Source: Burkholderiaceae bacterium (lineage in GTDB: Bacteria > Pseudomonadota > Gammaproteobacteria > Burkholderiales > Burkholderiaceae_C). From it: a stretch of DNA of 5,012 nt. The notes beneath the pieces were generated by a model that was not told the origin of the DNA, did not search any database, and saw only the letters and a list, made by a program, of their open reading frames with translations. The position numbers and the translations under genes were made by a program. Position 1 is the stretch's first letter. Each line of letters begins with the position of its first letter. Shown one piece after another: positions 1 to 5,012 of this stretch. The stretch is from contig JAGOBT010000295.1 in assembly GCA_017999135.1 (NCBI GenBank), positions 1 through 5,012 on the forward strand, read 5' to 3'.

Positions 1-213
1 CCGCTGCGCCCGCGGGCGCTGGTGGTCAAGTCGACGCAGCACTTCCACGCCGGCTTTGCGCCGATCGCACGCGAGGTGCTGTATGTCTCGGCCCCCGGCG
101 CGGGGTCGATGGACATGGCGGCCCTGACGTACCGGCAGGTGCAGCGGGCCCTGTGGCCGCGGGTGGCGGCGCCGGCGCGCGGACTGGTGAACCTGGGCAC
201 GCCGGCGCGCTGA
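1..213 (+). CDS. M81 family metallopeptidase (MlrC-like), C-terminal end only
   Basis: The frame is open from base 1 and ends at TGA 211-213, giving the last 70 residues of a protein that starts outside the window. The stretch VVKSTQHFHAGFAPIA followed by EVLYVSAPGAG and a Y-R-x-x-x-x-x-x-W-P segment matches the end of the MlrC C-terminal domain. MlrC/microcystinase-like proteins are putative zinc-dependent peptidases or amidohydrolases of about 490-520 residues. The metal-binding N-terminal domain is not visible, so activity cannot be judged here. The last 20 or so residues, Ala/Arg/Pro-rich after the W-P, look like a poorly conserved tail. A GTG at 22 is an internal codon, not the start, because the conserved block continues upstream of it. 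The gene converges on the small minus-strand gene that ends at 261. Family assignment is by recognition of the C-terminal block; the natural substrate is unknown. Confidence 0.8.
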   Translation, partial: PLRPRALVVKSTQHFHAGFAPIAREVLYVSAPGAGSMDMAALTYRQVQRALWPRVAAPARGLVNLGTPAR

Positions 214-237
214 GCGCACGGCCGGCCCGGCTGATCA

Positions 238-255
238 GGCGGCCCGGTGGCCGCC
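238..255. terminator. GC hairpin in the convergent gap, possible bidirectional transcript end
   Basis: GGCGGCC (238-244) and GGCCGCC (249-255) form a perfect 7-bp stem with a 4-base loop, inside the 47-base gap between two converging genes. Neither strand has a T-run after it, so it is not a classical intrinsic terminator. It may stabilise 3' ends or help stop transcription. Position is the main argument, because GC-rich DNA yields such hairpins easily. Confidence 0.3.
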
Positions 256-260
256 GGGTG

Positions 261-470
261 TCATTGCGACGCGGCCGACGCAGCGGGCATGGCCGCTGAT
301 GCAGCGTCGGACGCCGGCGCAGCGGTGGTGGTCGGGGCCGATGCCGGCGCGGCATGCCCGCCGGTCACGTCATGGCTTTCACCGCCCATGTTGACGTCGC
401 CGCCAGCCTGCTTGAGCACATACAGCCCGGCGATGGCGAAGATGATGAAGGCAACAAGAATTTTCCACAT
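261..470 (-). CDS. Small single-pass membrane protein, function unknown
   Basis: This is a 69-residue protein from ATG 468-470 (complement) to TGA at 261-263. Residues 3-19 (KILVAFIIFAIAGLYVL) form one hydrophobic helix directly after Met-Trp, with no signal-peptidase site evident, so it probably stays as a membrane anchor. A short polar middle (about 20-38, with Gly, Asp, Glu, His) leads to a low-complexity Ala/Pro/Ser/Thr tail (about 40-69). By the usual hydrophobic-anchor topology the tail would lie in the periplasm, but charge cues are weak. No clear Shine-Dalgarno precedes the ATG. It lies 83 bases downstream of the MFS transporter on the same strand, separated from it by a strong terminator. 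I recognise no family. The helix-plus-tail organisation argues that it is real, whereas the overlapping plus-strand frame at 247-498 has no protein-like character. Confidence 0.62.
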   Translation of the reverse strand: MWKILVAFIIFAIAGLYVLKQAGGDVNMGGESHDVTGGHAAPASAPTTTAAPASDAASAAMPAASAASQ

Positions 471-494
471 GGTTGGAGCGTCCGTTAGAGAGGG

Positions 495-526
495 TTAAAA
501 AAGAACCGGGCGCCTGGGCGCCCGGT
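495..526 (-). terminator. Strong intrinsic terminator of the MFS transporter gene
   Basis: On the minus strand a perfect 10-bp stem (bases 505-514 pairing with 517-526, ACCGGGCGCC with GGCGCCCGGT) is followed by TC and six consecutive T (497-502). With only two bases between the arms, the real loop is probably four bases on a 9-bp stem. It begins 27 bases after the transporter stop codon. This is the textbook Rho-independent form and should end the transporter transcript before the small membrane-protein gene at 470. Confidence 0.9.
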
Positions 527-553
527 CCGGGGTCAATCAATCAAGGGTGGGCC

Positions 554-2260
554 TCAATCGTGGGCGTAGATGTCGACGTCCTTGGTCTCGCGCACGAAGA
601 TCAGGCCGATGACGAAGCACACCGCGGAGATCACGATCGGGTACCACAGGCCGTAGTACATGTTGCCGTTGGCCGCCACCATCGCGAAGGTGACCGAAGG
701 CAGCAGGCCACCGAACCAGCCGTTGCCGATGTGGTATGGCAGGCTCATCGACGTGTAGCGGATGCGGGTCGGGAACAGTTCCACCAGCATGGCGGCGATC
801 GGGCCGTAGACCATGGTGACGTACAGCACCAGGATCGACAGGATGCCGACCACCGTCCACCATTGACCGCTCATGAAGGGGATCGGCTTGGCCTTGGGCG
901 GGTAGCCGGCGGCCTTCAGTGCTTCAGCCAGTTCCTTCTTGAAGCCGGCGATGGCCTTGACCGAAGCCTCGTCGAACTTGTGGCCGCCGGCCGTGGTGGC
1001 GGCGGTGGGCGGGGTCAGTTCCTTGTCGCCGATCTTGATGACCGTGGGCGAACCGGCGGGCAGGGCCTCGTTGGCATAGCTGGCCGAGCTCTGGGTCAGT
1101 GCACGCTTGGCGATGTCGCAGGCCGAGGTGAAGTCGACCTCACGGGCGATCGGGCTGCCCTGGAACGAGCAGCTCTTCGGGTCGGCCTTGACGCTGATCT
1201 GCGCGGTGGCCTGGGCCTTGGCCAGCTCGGGGTTGGCAGCGCCGGTCAGCGCGTTGAACAGCGGGAAGTAGGTCAGCACGGCCAGGGCCATGCCCGCCAG
1301 GATGATCGGCTTGCGGCCGATCTTGTCCGACAGGGTGCCGAAGACCACGAAGAACGGCGTACCGATGATCAGCGACACCGCCACCATGATGTTGGCGGTG
1401 GCCGAGTCGACCTTCAGCACGTTGGCCAGGAAGAACAGCGCATAGAACTGACCCGTGTACCAGACCACGCCCTGGCCCATCACCAGGCCGAACAGCGCCA
1501 GCAGCACGATCTTCAGGTTCTTCCACTGGCCGAACGACTCGGACAGCGGCGCCTTGGAGGTCTTGCCCTCTTCCTTCATCTTCTTGAAGGCGGGCGACTC
1601 ATTCATCGACAACCGGATCCACACGCTGACGGCCAGCAGGGCGATCGACACGATGAACGGCACGCGCCAGCCCCAGTCGGCAAAGGCCTCGTCACCCAGC
1701 ACGGTGCGGGTGCCCAGAATCACCATCAGCGACAGGAACAGGCCCAGCGTGGCGGTGGTCTGGATCCAGGCGGTGTAGGCACCACGCTTGCCTTGGGGGG
1801 CATGCTCGGCCACGTAGGTGGCGGCGCCACCGTACTCACCACCCAGCGCCAGGCCCTGCAGGATGCGCAGACCGACCAGGATGATCGGGGCGGCCACGCC
1901 GATGCTGGCGTAGCCGGGCAGGATGCCGACGATGAAGGTCGACAGGCCCATGATCAGGATGGTGACCAGGAAGGTGTACTTGCGGCCGATCATGTCGCCC
2001 AGGCGGCCGAACACCAGCGCGCCGAACGGGCGCACGATGAAGCCTGCGGCAAACGCCAGCAACGAGGCGATGAACTGGGCCGTCGGGTCCAGTGCAGCGA
2101 AGAACTGCTTGCCGATGAACAGTGCAAGCGAACCGTAGAGGTAGAAGTCGTACCACTCGAACACCGTGCCCAGTGAGGAGGCGAAGATGACCTTCTTCTC
2201 CTCCTTGGTCATCGGCGCGTCGTGCGCTGCGGCCTTGCCGGCCATGCTGGCTGTTGCCAT
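554..2260 (-). CDS. MFS transporter, metabolite:H+ symporter (MHS) type, with a large loop insertion
   Basis: This 568-residue inner-membrane secondary transporter probably moves an organic acid or similar solute with protons; the MHS family includes KgtP, ShiA and ProP. The start at ATG 2258-2260 is set by AGGAGA at 2268-2273, seven bases upstream; an in-frame extension to 2392 lacks this and is not hydrophobic. Hallmarks are E-W-Y-D-F-Y in the first helix (35-40), motif A G-R-L-G-D-x-x-G-R-K (85-94), R-x-x-Q-G-x-x-x-G-G-E-x-G-G-A (132-146), and the repeat motif G-T-L-S-D-K-I-G-R-K (308-317). About twelve helices fit, at roughly 33-55, 62-84, 96-116, 120-140, 164-184, 200-216, 250-272, 286-308, 318-337, 467-495, 506-530 and 536-556. 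Most MHS proteins have 430-500 residues; the excess is an insertion at about 338-463. The family is confident, the substrate is not. Confidence 0.93.
   Translation of the reverse strand: MATASMAGKAAAHDAPMTKEEKKVIFASSLGTVFEWYDFYLYGSLALFIGKQFFAALDPTAQFIASLLAFAAGFIVRPFGALVFGRLGDMIGRKYTFLVTILIMGLSTFIVGILPGYASIGVAAPIILVGLRILQGLALGGEYGGAATYVAEHAPQGKRGAYTAWIQTTATLGLFLSLMVILGTRTVLGDEAFADWGWRVPFIVSIALLAVSVWIRLSMNESPAFKKMKEEGKTSKAPLSESFGQWKNLKIVLLALFGLVMGQGVVWYTGQFYALFFLANVLKVDSATANIMVAVSLIIGTPFFVVFGTLSDKIGRKPIILAGMALAVLTYFPLFNALTGAANPELAKAQATAQISVKADPKSCSFQGSPIAREVDFTSACDIAKRALTQSSASYANEALPAGSPTVIKIGDKELTPPTAATTAGGHKFDEASVKAIAGFKKELAEALKAAGYPPKAKPIPFMSGQWWTVVGILSILVLYVTMVYGPIAAMLVELFPTRIRYTSMSLPYHIGNGWFGGLLPSVTFAMVAANGNMYYGLWYPIVISAVCFVIGLIFVRETKDVDIYAHD
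872..1249 (-). other. Insertion of about 125 residues in the MFS transporter, predicted periplasmic loop 9-10
   Basis: Residues of about 338-463 interrupt the MFS fold between helix 9 (about 318-337, directly after the second motif A) and helix 10 (from W467). Since motif A loops are cytoplasmic, the next loop should be periplasmic. The segment is polar and Ala/Lys-rich. It carries two cysteines, C364 and C381, that could form a disulfide, a T-V-I-K-I-G-D-K-E-L strand-like stretch near 406-415, and a probable helix near 431-451. I cannot match it to a named domain. It stays in frame with no break in codon bias, so it reads as part of a functional gene rather than a recent insertion. Confidence 0.65.
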
Positions 2261-2267
2261 GGTTGTG

Positions 2268-2273
2268 TCTCCT
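2268..2273 (-). promoter_or_regulatory. Ribosome binding site of the MFS transporter
   Basis: AGGAGA on the minus strand lies seven bases before ATG 2258-2260. It is the only good Shine-Dalgarno near the candidate starts, and it selects the 568-residue form over the 612-residue open frame. Confidence 0.85.
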
Positions 2274-2308
2274 GAGAGGGTGGGACGACGTCCAGATCGT
2301 CGTGTGGT

Positions 2309-2323
2309 TCCATGATTCATGGA
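2309..2323. promoter_or_regulatory. 15-bp palindrome upstream of the MFS start
   Basis: TCCATGATTCATGGA is a perfect 7-1-7 inverted repeat lying 49-63 bases before the transporter ATG. It is relatively AT-rich for this DNA, which makes chance less likely. It could be an operator for a dimeric regulator or a leader hairpin. A weaker inverted repeat, ACGACG and CGTCGT (2285-2290 and 2298-2303), lies between it and the ribosome binding site. No factor can be named. Confidence 0.45.
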
Positions 2324-2355
2324 GCGACTGACCCATCTCTGACGCTGTGCCAACA

Positions 2356-2380
2356 CCAGCTGACAATCTCGGGTGCAACC
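2356..2380 (-). promoter_or_regulatory. Shared 25-bp element, copy 1 (upstream of the MFS transporter)
   Basis: Read towards the transporter, bases 2380 to 2356 give GGTT, two variable bases, ACCC, two variable bases, GATTGTCA, one variable base, CTGG. Twenty of 25 positions match the copy at 3228-3252 without gaps. The element ends 95 bases before the transporter ATG. In this copy the first half is itself a small inverted repeat, GGGT-TGC-ACCC (2371-2381). It is a candidate operator or activator site. No convincing -35/-10 pair could be fitted to it. Confidence 0.6.
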
Positions 2381-2387
2381 CTGAGTC

Positions 2388-2410
2388 CACATCCCGCCAT
2401 GCGGGATGTG
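2388..2410. repeat. Perfect 10-3-10 inverted repeat between the regulator and transporter genes
   Basis: CACATCCCGC (2388-2397), CAT, then GCGGGATGTG (2401-2410) form a perfect 10-bp inverted repeat with a 3-base spacer. No T-run follows on either strand, so an intrinsic terminator is not supported. The octamer ACCCTGAG occurs on both sides of it, at 2378-2385 and 2429-2436. Its position 128-150 bases before the transporter start suits an upstream operator or a hairpin in a regulator-to-transporter read-through transcript. Confidence 0.6.
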
Positions 2411-2451
2411 ACGCGCTGATCGATGAATACCCTGAGGCGGCGGGCGTTGGG

Positions 2452-2483
2452 CAGCGCCACCGCCGTGGCGGCGGGTGGCGCTG
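2452..2483 (-). terminator. GC-rich stem-loop after the Crp/Fnr-type gene, possible transcript end
   Basis: CAGCGCCACC (2452-2461) and GGTGGCGCTG (2474-2483) pair perfectly over 10 bp, beginning 3 bases after the regulator stop codon. The 12-base loop (2462-2473) can pair internally. There is no T-run, so it may be a transcript-stabilising or Rho-assisted 3' end rather than a full intrinsic terminator. Confidence 0.45.
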
Positions 2484-2486
2484 GGC

Positions 2487-3173
2487 TCAACCCGGTGCGG
2501 GTCGCAGCGTCACCCAGCCGTAGCCCAGCTCCAGCCGGCCCTGGGCCTGCAACTGCTTCAGTGCCAGGTGCACCCGCTGGCGCGACGCGCCGGCCGCATT
2601 GGCCAGCTCGGCCTGGGTGGCCTTCAGCCGCACGCCGCCGGCACCATCGGGCTGGCCCTGCGAGCGTGCCAGCCGCTGCAGCGCAAAGTCCAGCCGCTCG
2701 GCCAGCGGGCTGCGGCTGCTGTTGCGCTCGACGAAGCGGAACAGCTCGCCCAGCCGCCGGCTCAGCAGCACGGCGATGCTGACCGCGCCCTCGGGGTGGC
2801 TGCGCATCAGCGCGATGAACTCGGCGCGCGGCACATGCAGCGTGCGCGCCGGCCCTTGCGCCTCGACCGTCACCGTGGCCGGCATGCCGCCCAGCACCGC
2901 CGGCAGGGCCAGCAGCTCGCCGGGGTCCATCCAGCGCAACAGGGTGTCGTGCCCGTCGCTGCGGCCCAGCGTGGCGGCCAGCCGGCCTTGCAGCGCCACC
3001 ACCAGCGCGTCACACGGGGCGCCCTGGCGCATCACCGTCTGGCCGCGCCGCCAGCTGCGCTGTTGGCCGCAGCGCAGCAGCGCATCGGCCAGGTCGGCGG
3101 GCAGGTCACGCAGGCTTTCCTGGAAGCCGATGCCGGCGGTGCCATCGGCCCAGGCGCGGGGTGGGTCTTGCAT
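2487..3173 (-). CDS. Crp/Fnr family transcriptional regulator
   Basis: This 228-residue protein has the usual length and order of the family. A cyclic-nucleotide-binding-like beta-roll spans about 24-118 (R-R-G-Q-T-V-M-R-Q-G at 42-51, P-G-E-L-L-A-L at 84-90), a dimerisation helix follows at about 124-150, and a winged helix-turn-helix at about 155-222. The recognition helix is around S197-R198-Q199-R200-V201, where E. coli CRP has S-R-E-T-V. The cAMP-contacting Arg-Ser pair of CRP is replaced by about A99-T100. There is no N-terminal cysteine cluster as in Fnr, only C35 and C54. It therefore probably senses something other than cAMP or oxygen through an iron-sulfur cluster, or uses no ligand. 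ATG 3171-3173 has no Shine-Dalgarno, so translation may be leaderless or weak. The gene is divergent from the sulfatase across 139 bases and lies upstream of the transporter on the same strand, so it is a plausible local regulator of both. Confidence 0.9.
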   Translation of the reverse strand: MQDPPRAWADGTAGIGFQESLRDLPADLADALLRCGQQRSWRRGQTVMRQGAPCDALVVALQGRLAATLGRSDGHDTLLRWMDPGELLALPAVLGGMPATVTVEAQGPARTLHVPRAEFIALMRSHPEGAVSIAVLLSRRLGELFRFVERNSSRSPLAERLDFALQRLARSQGQPDGAGGVRLKATQAELANAAGASRQRVHLALKQLQAQGRLELGYGWVTLRPAPG

Positions 3174-3227
3174 GGTTCGGCGGGCCGGCAGGCCAGGCGG
3201 TGGGTGTGTCAGGGATACCGAGCATCA

Positions 3228-3252
3228 GGTTTGACCCAGGATTGTCACCTGG
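3228..3252 (+). promoter_or_regulatory. Shared 25-bp element, copy 2 (between regulator and sulfatase)
   Basis: Reading towards the sulfatase, the element shows GGTT, two variable bases, ACCC, two variable bases, GATTGTCA, one variable base, CTGG. It matches 20 of 25 bases of the copy at 2356-2380, in the same orientation relative to its downstream target. It ends 60 bases before the sulfatase TTG and lies 55 bases from the regulator ATG, so one factor bound here could act on both divergent genes. Confidence 0.6.
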
Positions 3253-3254
3253 GT
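3234..3254. promoter_or_regulatory. 7-7-7 inverted repeat in the divergent promoter region
   Basis: ACCCAGG (3234-3240) and CCTGGGT (3248-3254) form a perfect 7-bp inverted repeat around ATTGTCA, overlapping copy 2 of the shared element. The 21-bp span suits a dimeric helix-turn-helix regulator. The symmetry is not kept in copy 1, so it may be a separate operator, for instance for autoregulation of the Crp/Fnr gene. A 10-bp palindrome, TGGCGCGCCA, follows at 3261-3270. Confidence 0.5.
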
Positions 3255-3301
3255 GGAAATTGGCGCGCCAGCCGGTGCCTAGGATGCGCCATCGCGTCGC
3301 T

Positions 3302-3307
3302 GGAGAG
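3302..3307 (+). promoter_or_regulatory. Ribosome binding site selecting the sulfatase TTG start
   Basis: GGAGAG lies five bases before TTG 3313-3315. It supports this rare start codon over the in-frame GTG at 3352 and GTG/ATG at 3412/3415, which lack a comparable site and would remove conserved N-terminal residues. Confidence 0.7.
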
Positions 3308-3312
3308 CCCGC

Positions 3313-5012
3313 TTGCGCACACCACCCTTTCCCGGCCGCATCGGCCCCACGGTGGCCGAATCCACCCCCTGGTGGCCGCCGCGTGCCGATGCCGGGCCGC
3401 GCCGGCCCAACGTGATGGTGGTGCTGTTCGACGACGTGGGCTTCGCCGACCTGGGCTGCTACGGGTCGGCCATCGCCACCCCCACCATCGACGCGCTGGC
3501 CGCGCGCGGGGTGCGGCTGACCGGCTTCCACACCACCGCCATGTGCAGCACCACGCGGGCGGCGCTGCTCACTGGCTGCAACCACCACCGCGTGGGCATG
3601 GGCTGCCTGGCCAACTTCGACAGCGGCTACCCCGGCTACCGCGGCAAGATCGCGCCCGAGGCCGCCACGCTGCCCGAGATGCTGCGCCCGCACGGCTATG
3701 CGAACTACATGGTCGGCAAGTGGCATGTCACACCGCTGAATGAGACCGGCCCCACCGGCCCGTTCGATGGCTGGCCGCTGGGCCGCGGCTACGACCGGTT
3801 CTACGGCTTCATGGACGCCGAGACCGACCAGTACGCGCCCGAGCTGGTGCGTGACAACACGCCCATCCCCACGCCGGGCTCCTACGAGACCGGCTACCAC
3901 CTGACGGCCGACCTGGTCGACCAGAGCATCCGCTATCTGGCCGATCACCTGGCGGACCAGCCTGGCCGCCCCTGGCACCTGTGGCTGGCGCTGGGCGCCT
4001 GCCATGCGCCGCACCAGGCGCCCGATGCGCTGATCCGCCAGCACGATGCGCTCTTCAGCCACGGCTGGGACGTGGAGCGTGAACGCAGGCTGGCGCGGCA
4101 GAAGGCGCTGGGCATCGTGCCGCCGGACACCCAATTGCCGCCGCGCAATGCCGGCGTCAAGCCCTGGGCCGAGCATCCGCCCGAGCAGCAGGCGGTGATG
4201 ACGCGCCTGCAGGCTGCCTATGCCGCCATGCTGGACCATGCCGACCAGCAGCTGGCCCGGCTGTTCGATCACCTGCAGGCCAGCGGCCAGCTGAACGACA
4301 CCATCGTGCTGCTGCTGTCGGACAACGGTGCCAGCCAGGAGGGCGGGCCCTTCGGCTTCGTCAATGCCATGGGCCCTTACAACCAGGTGCCCGAGCCACC
4401 GCCGGCCAAGCTGGCCCGCATCGACGCCATCGGCGGGCCCGACACCCACAGCAACTTTCCCTGGGGCTGGGCGATGTGCAGCAACACGCCGCTCAAGCGC
4501 TACAAGCAGAACACCCACGGCGGCGGCATCCGCGACCCGTTCATCCTGAGCTGGCCGGCCGGCCTGGCGGCGCGCGGCGAACTGCGCCATGGCTTTGCCC
4601 ATGCCAGCGACGTGGTGCCCACGCTGCTCGACCTGCTGGGCCTGCAGCCGCCGGCCCAACGCCATGGGCTGGATTGCCTGCCGCTGGACGGCCAGAGCTT
4701 TGCGCCGATGCTGCGCGACCCGGCCGCACCGCCGCGCGCCAAGCCGCAGCTCTTCGAGATGTTCGGCCACCGCGGCCTGTGGCACGGCGGCTGGAAGGCG
4801 GTGGCCTTCCATGCGTCGGGCCAGCCCTTCGCTGCCGATGTGTGGGAGCTGTACCACCTGGACGCCGACTTCGCCGAGAACCACGACCTGGCCGCCACCC
4901 AGCCCGAGCGGCTGGCCGCGCTGCAGGCGCTGTGGTGGCAGGAGGCCGAGCGCTGCCAGGTGCTGCCGCTGGACGACCGCTTCGGCCCGCGCTTTGCCGA
5001 GAACGGCCGCCG
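3313..5012 (+). CDS. Arylsulfatase, sulfatase (alkaline phosphatase-like) superfamily, 3' end missing
   Basis: The open frame from TTG 3313 covers 566 residues and leaves the window without a stop. An in-frame TAG at 3280-3282 limits the start. The protein would hydrolyse sulfate esters using a formylglycine made from the active-site cysteine. Visible landmarks are G-R-I-G-P-T-V-A-E-S-T-P near the N terminus, metal-binding D40-D41 in L-F-D-D-V-G, the active-site segment C78-S-T-T-R82, G-K136-W-H138, H231-A-P-H234, D337-N338-G339, K398-Q-N-T-H402 with G-G-G-I-R-D-P after it, and a late E-L-Y-H-L-D segment. Layout and the closing P-L-D-D-R block resemble the long arylsulfatases of about 750-790 residues, which carry a further C-terminal domain, so about 200 residues are probably missing. 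No signal peptide is seen, suggesting a cytoplasmic enzyme. T80 replaces the usual Pro of C-x-P-x-R, and C89 replaces the usual Arg/Lys after T-G. Family is confident; activity and substrate are open. Confidence 0.92.
   Translation, partial: MRTPPFPGRIGPTVAESTPWWPPRADAGPRRPNVMVVLFDDVGFADLGCYGSAIATPTIDALAARGVRLTGFHTTAMCSTTRAALLTGCNHHRVGMGCLANFDSGYPGYRGKIAPEAATLPEMLRPHGYANYMVGKWHVTPLNETGPTGPFDGWPLGRGYDRFYGFMDAETDQYAPELVRDNTPIPTPGSYETGYHLTADLVDQSIRYLADHLADQPGRPWHLWLALGACHAPHQAPDALIRQHDALFSHGWDVERERRLARQKALGIVPPDTQLPPRNAGVKPWAEHPPEQQAVMTRLQAAYAAMLDHADQQLARLFDHLQASGQLNDTIVLLLSDNGASQEGGPFGFVNAMGPYNQVPEPPPAKLARIDAIGGPDTHSNFPWGWAMCSNTPLKRYKQNTHGGGIRDPFILSWPAGLAARGELRHGFAHASDVVPTLLDLLGLQPPAQRHGLDCLPLDGQSFAPMLRDPAAPPRAKPQLFEMFGHRGLWHGGWKAVAFHASGQPFAADVWELYHLDADFAENHDLAATQPERLAALQALWWQEAERCQVLPLDDRFGPRFAENGR

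Noticed and set aside
531..553. A third copy of the shared element, suggested by ATTGACCCC on the minus strand near the terminator
   Set aside because: Only the TTGACCC core agrees; the GATTGTCA half and the leading GGTT are absent.
473..2176. A 567-codon open frame on the plus strand opposite the MFS transporter
   Set aside because: It is antisense to a clearly conserved gene. Its translation is a His/Gln/Arg/Asp-rich string without hydrophobic core or motifs, the usual product of strong GC codon bias on the opposite strand.
2351..2366. Possible sigma-54 promoter, TTGGCAC on the minus strand
   Set aside because: The TGGCAC half is present, but the -12 TTGC element at the required spacing is missing (CAGA instead).
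2261..2392. 44-residue N-terminal extension of the MFS transporter
   Set aside because: It has no ribosome site at its upstream ATG, runs through the shared element and palindromes, and is unlike the MHS N terminus. AGGAGA before ATG 2260 fixes the shorter start.
3231..3259. Sigma-70 promoter TTGACC with a -10 at TGGAAA
   Set aside because: The -35 is acceptable and the spacing is 17, but the -10 is poor and the equivalent spacing in the other copy of the element gives no -10 at all.
2475..3743. A 422-codon plus-strand frame spanning the regulator and the start of the sulfatase
   Set aside because: It crosses the regulator in antisense and then the sulfatase out of frame; the residues are Gln/Arg/Ala-rich without any recognisable domain.
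3106..4884. A 592-codon open frame on the minus strand opposite the sulfatase
   Set aside because: It mirrors the sulfatase codons, has a low-complexity Gly/Arg/Gln/Val composition, and overlaps the start of the regulator gene. The sulfatase frame carries all the family motifs.

Overview
The window is GC-rich with strong third-position G/C bias. Its gene content (MlrC-type M81 peptidase, long MHS-family MFS transporter, Crp/Fnr regulator, large arylsulfatase) looks like a betaproteobacterium of the order Burkholderiales. That placement is inferred from protein style and composition; there is no marker gene.

Layout: (1) 1-213, plus strand: the C-terminal end of an M81/MlrC-type metallopeptidase. 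(2) 214-260: a short convergent gap with a GC hairpin. (3) 261-470, minus: a 69-residue single-span membrane protein with an Ala/Pro-rich tail. (4) 495-526: a strong intrinsic terminator for the transporter, lying just upstream of the small gene. (5) 554-2260, minus: a 568-residue MFS transporter of the metabolite:H+ symporter (MHS) type, with an approximately 125-residue insertion predicted to be periplasmic. (6) 2261-2486: a 226-base regulatory gap rich in inverted repeats. (7) 2487-3173, minus: a Crp/Fnr-type regulator. (8) 3174-3312: a 139-base divergent promoter region. (9) 3313 to the window end, plus: a large arylsulfatase starting at TTG and running off the edge.

The main unexplained signal is a 25-base element present twice with 20 identical positions, once upstream of the transporter (2356-2380) and once between the regulator and the sulfatase (3228-3252). 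It has the same orientation relative to both the transporter and the sulfatase. Together with the regulator gene between them, this suggests a small regulon in which the Crp/Fnr protein, or another factor, co-controls a sulfatase, a transporter and perhaps the regulator itself. A possible theme is desulfation of an organic sulfate ester and uptake of a sulfate ester or its product; the substrate cannot be read from sequence.

The second point of interest is the sulfatase active-site signature, C-S-T-T-R followed by T-G-C, where most members of the superfamily have C-x-P-x-R and T-G-R/K.
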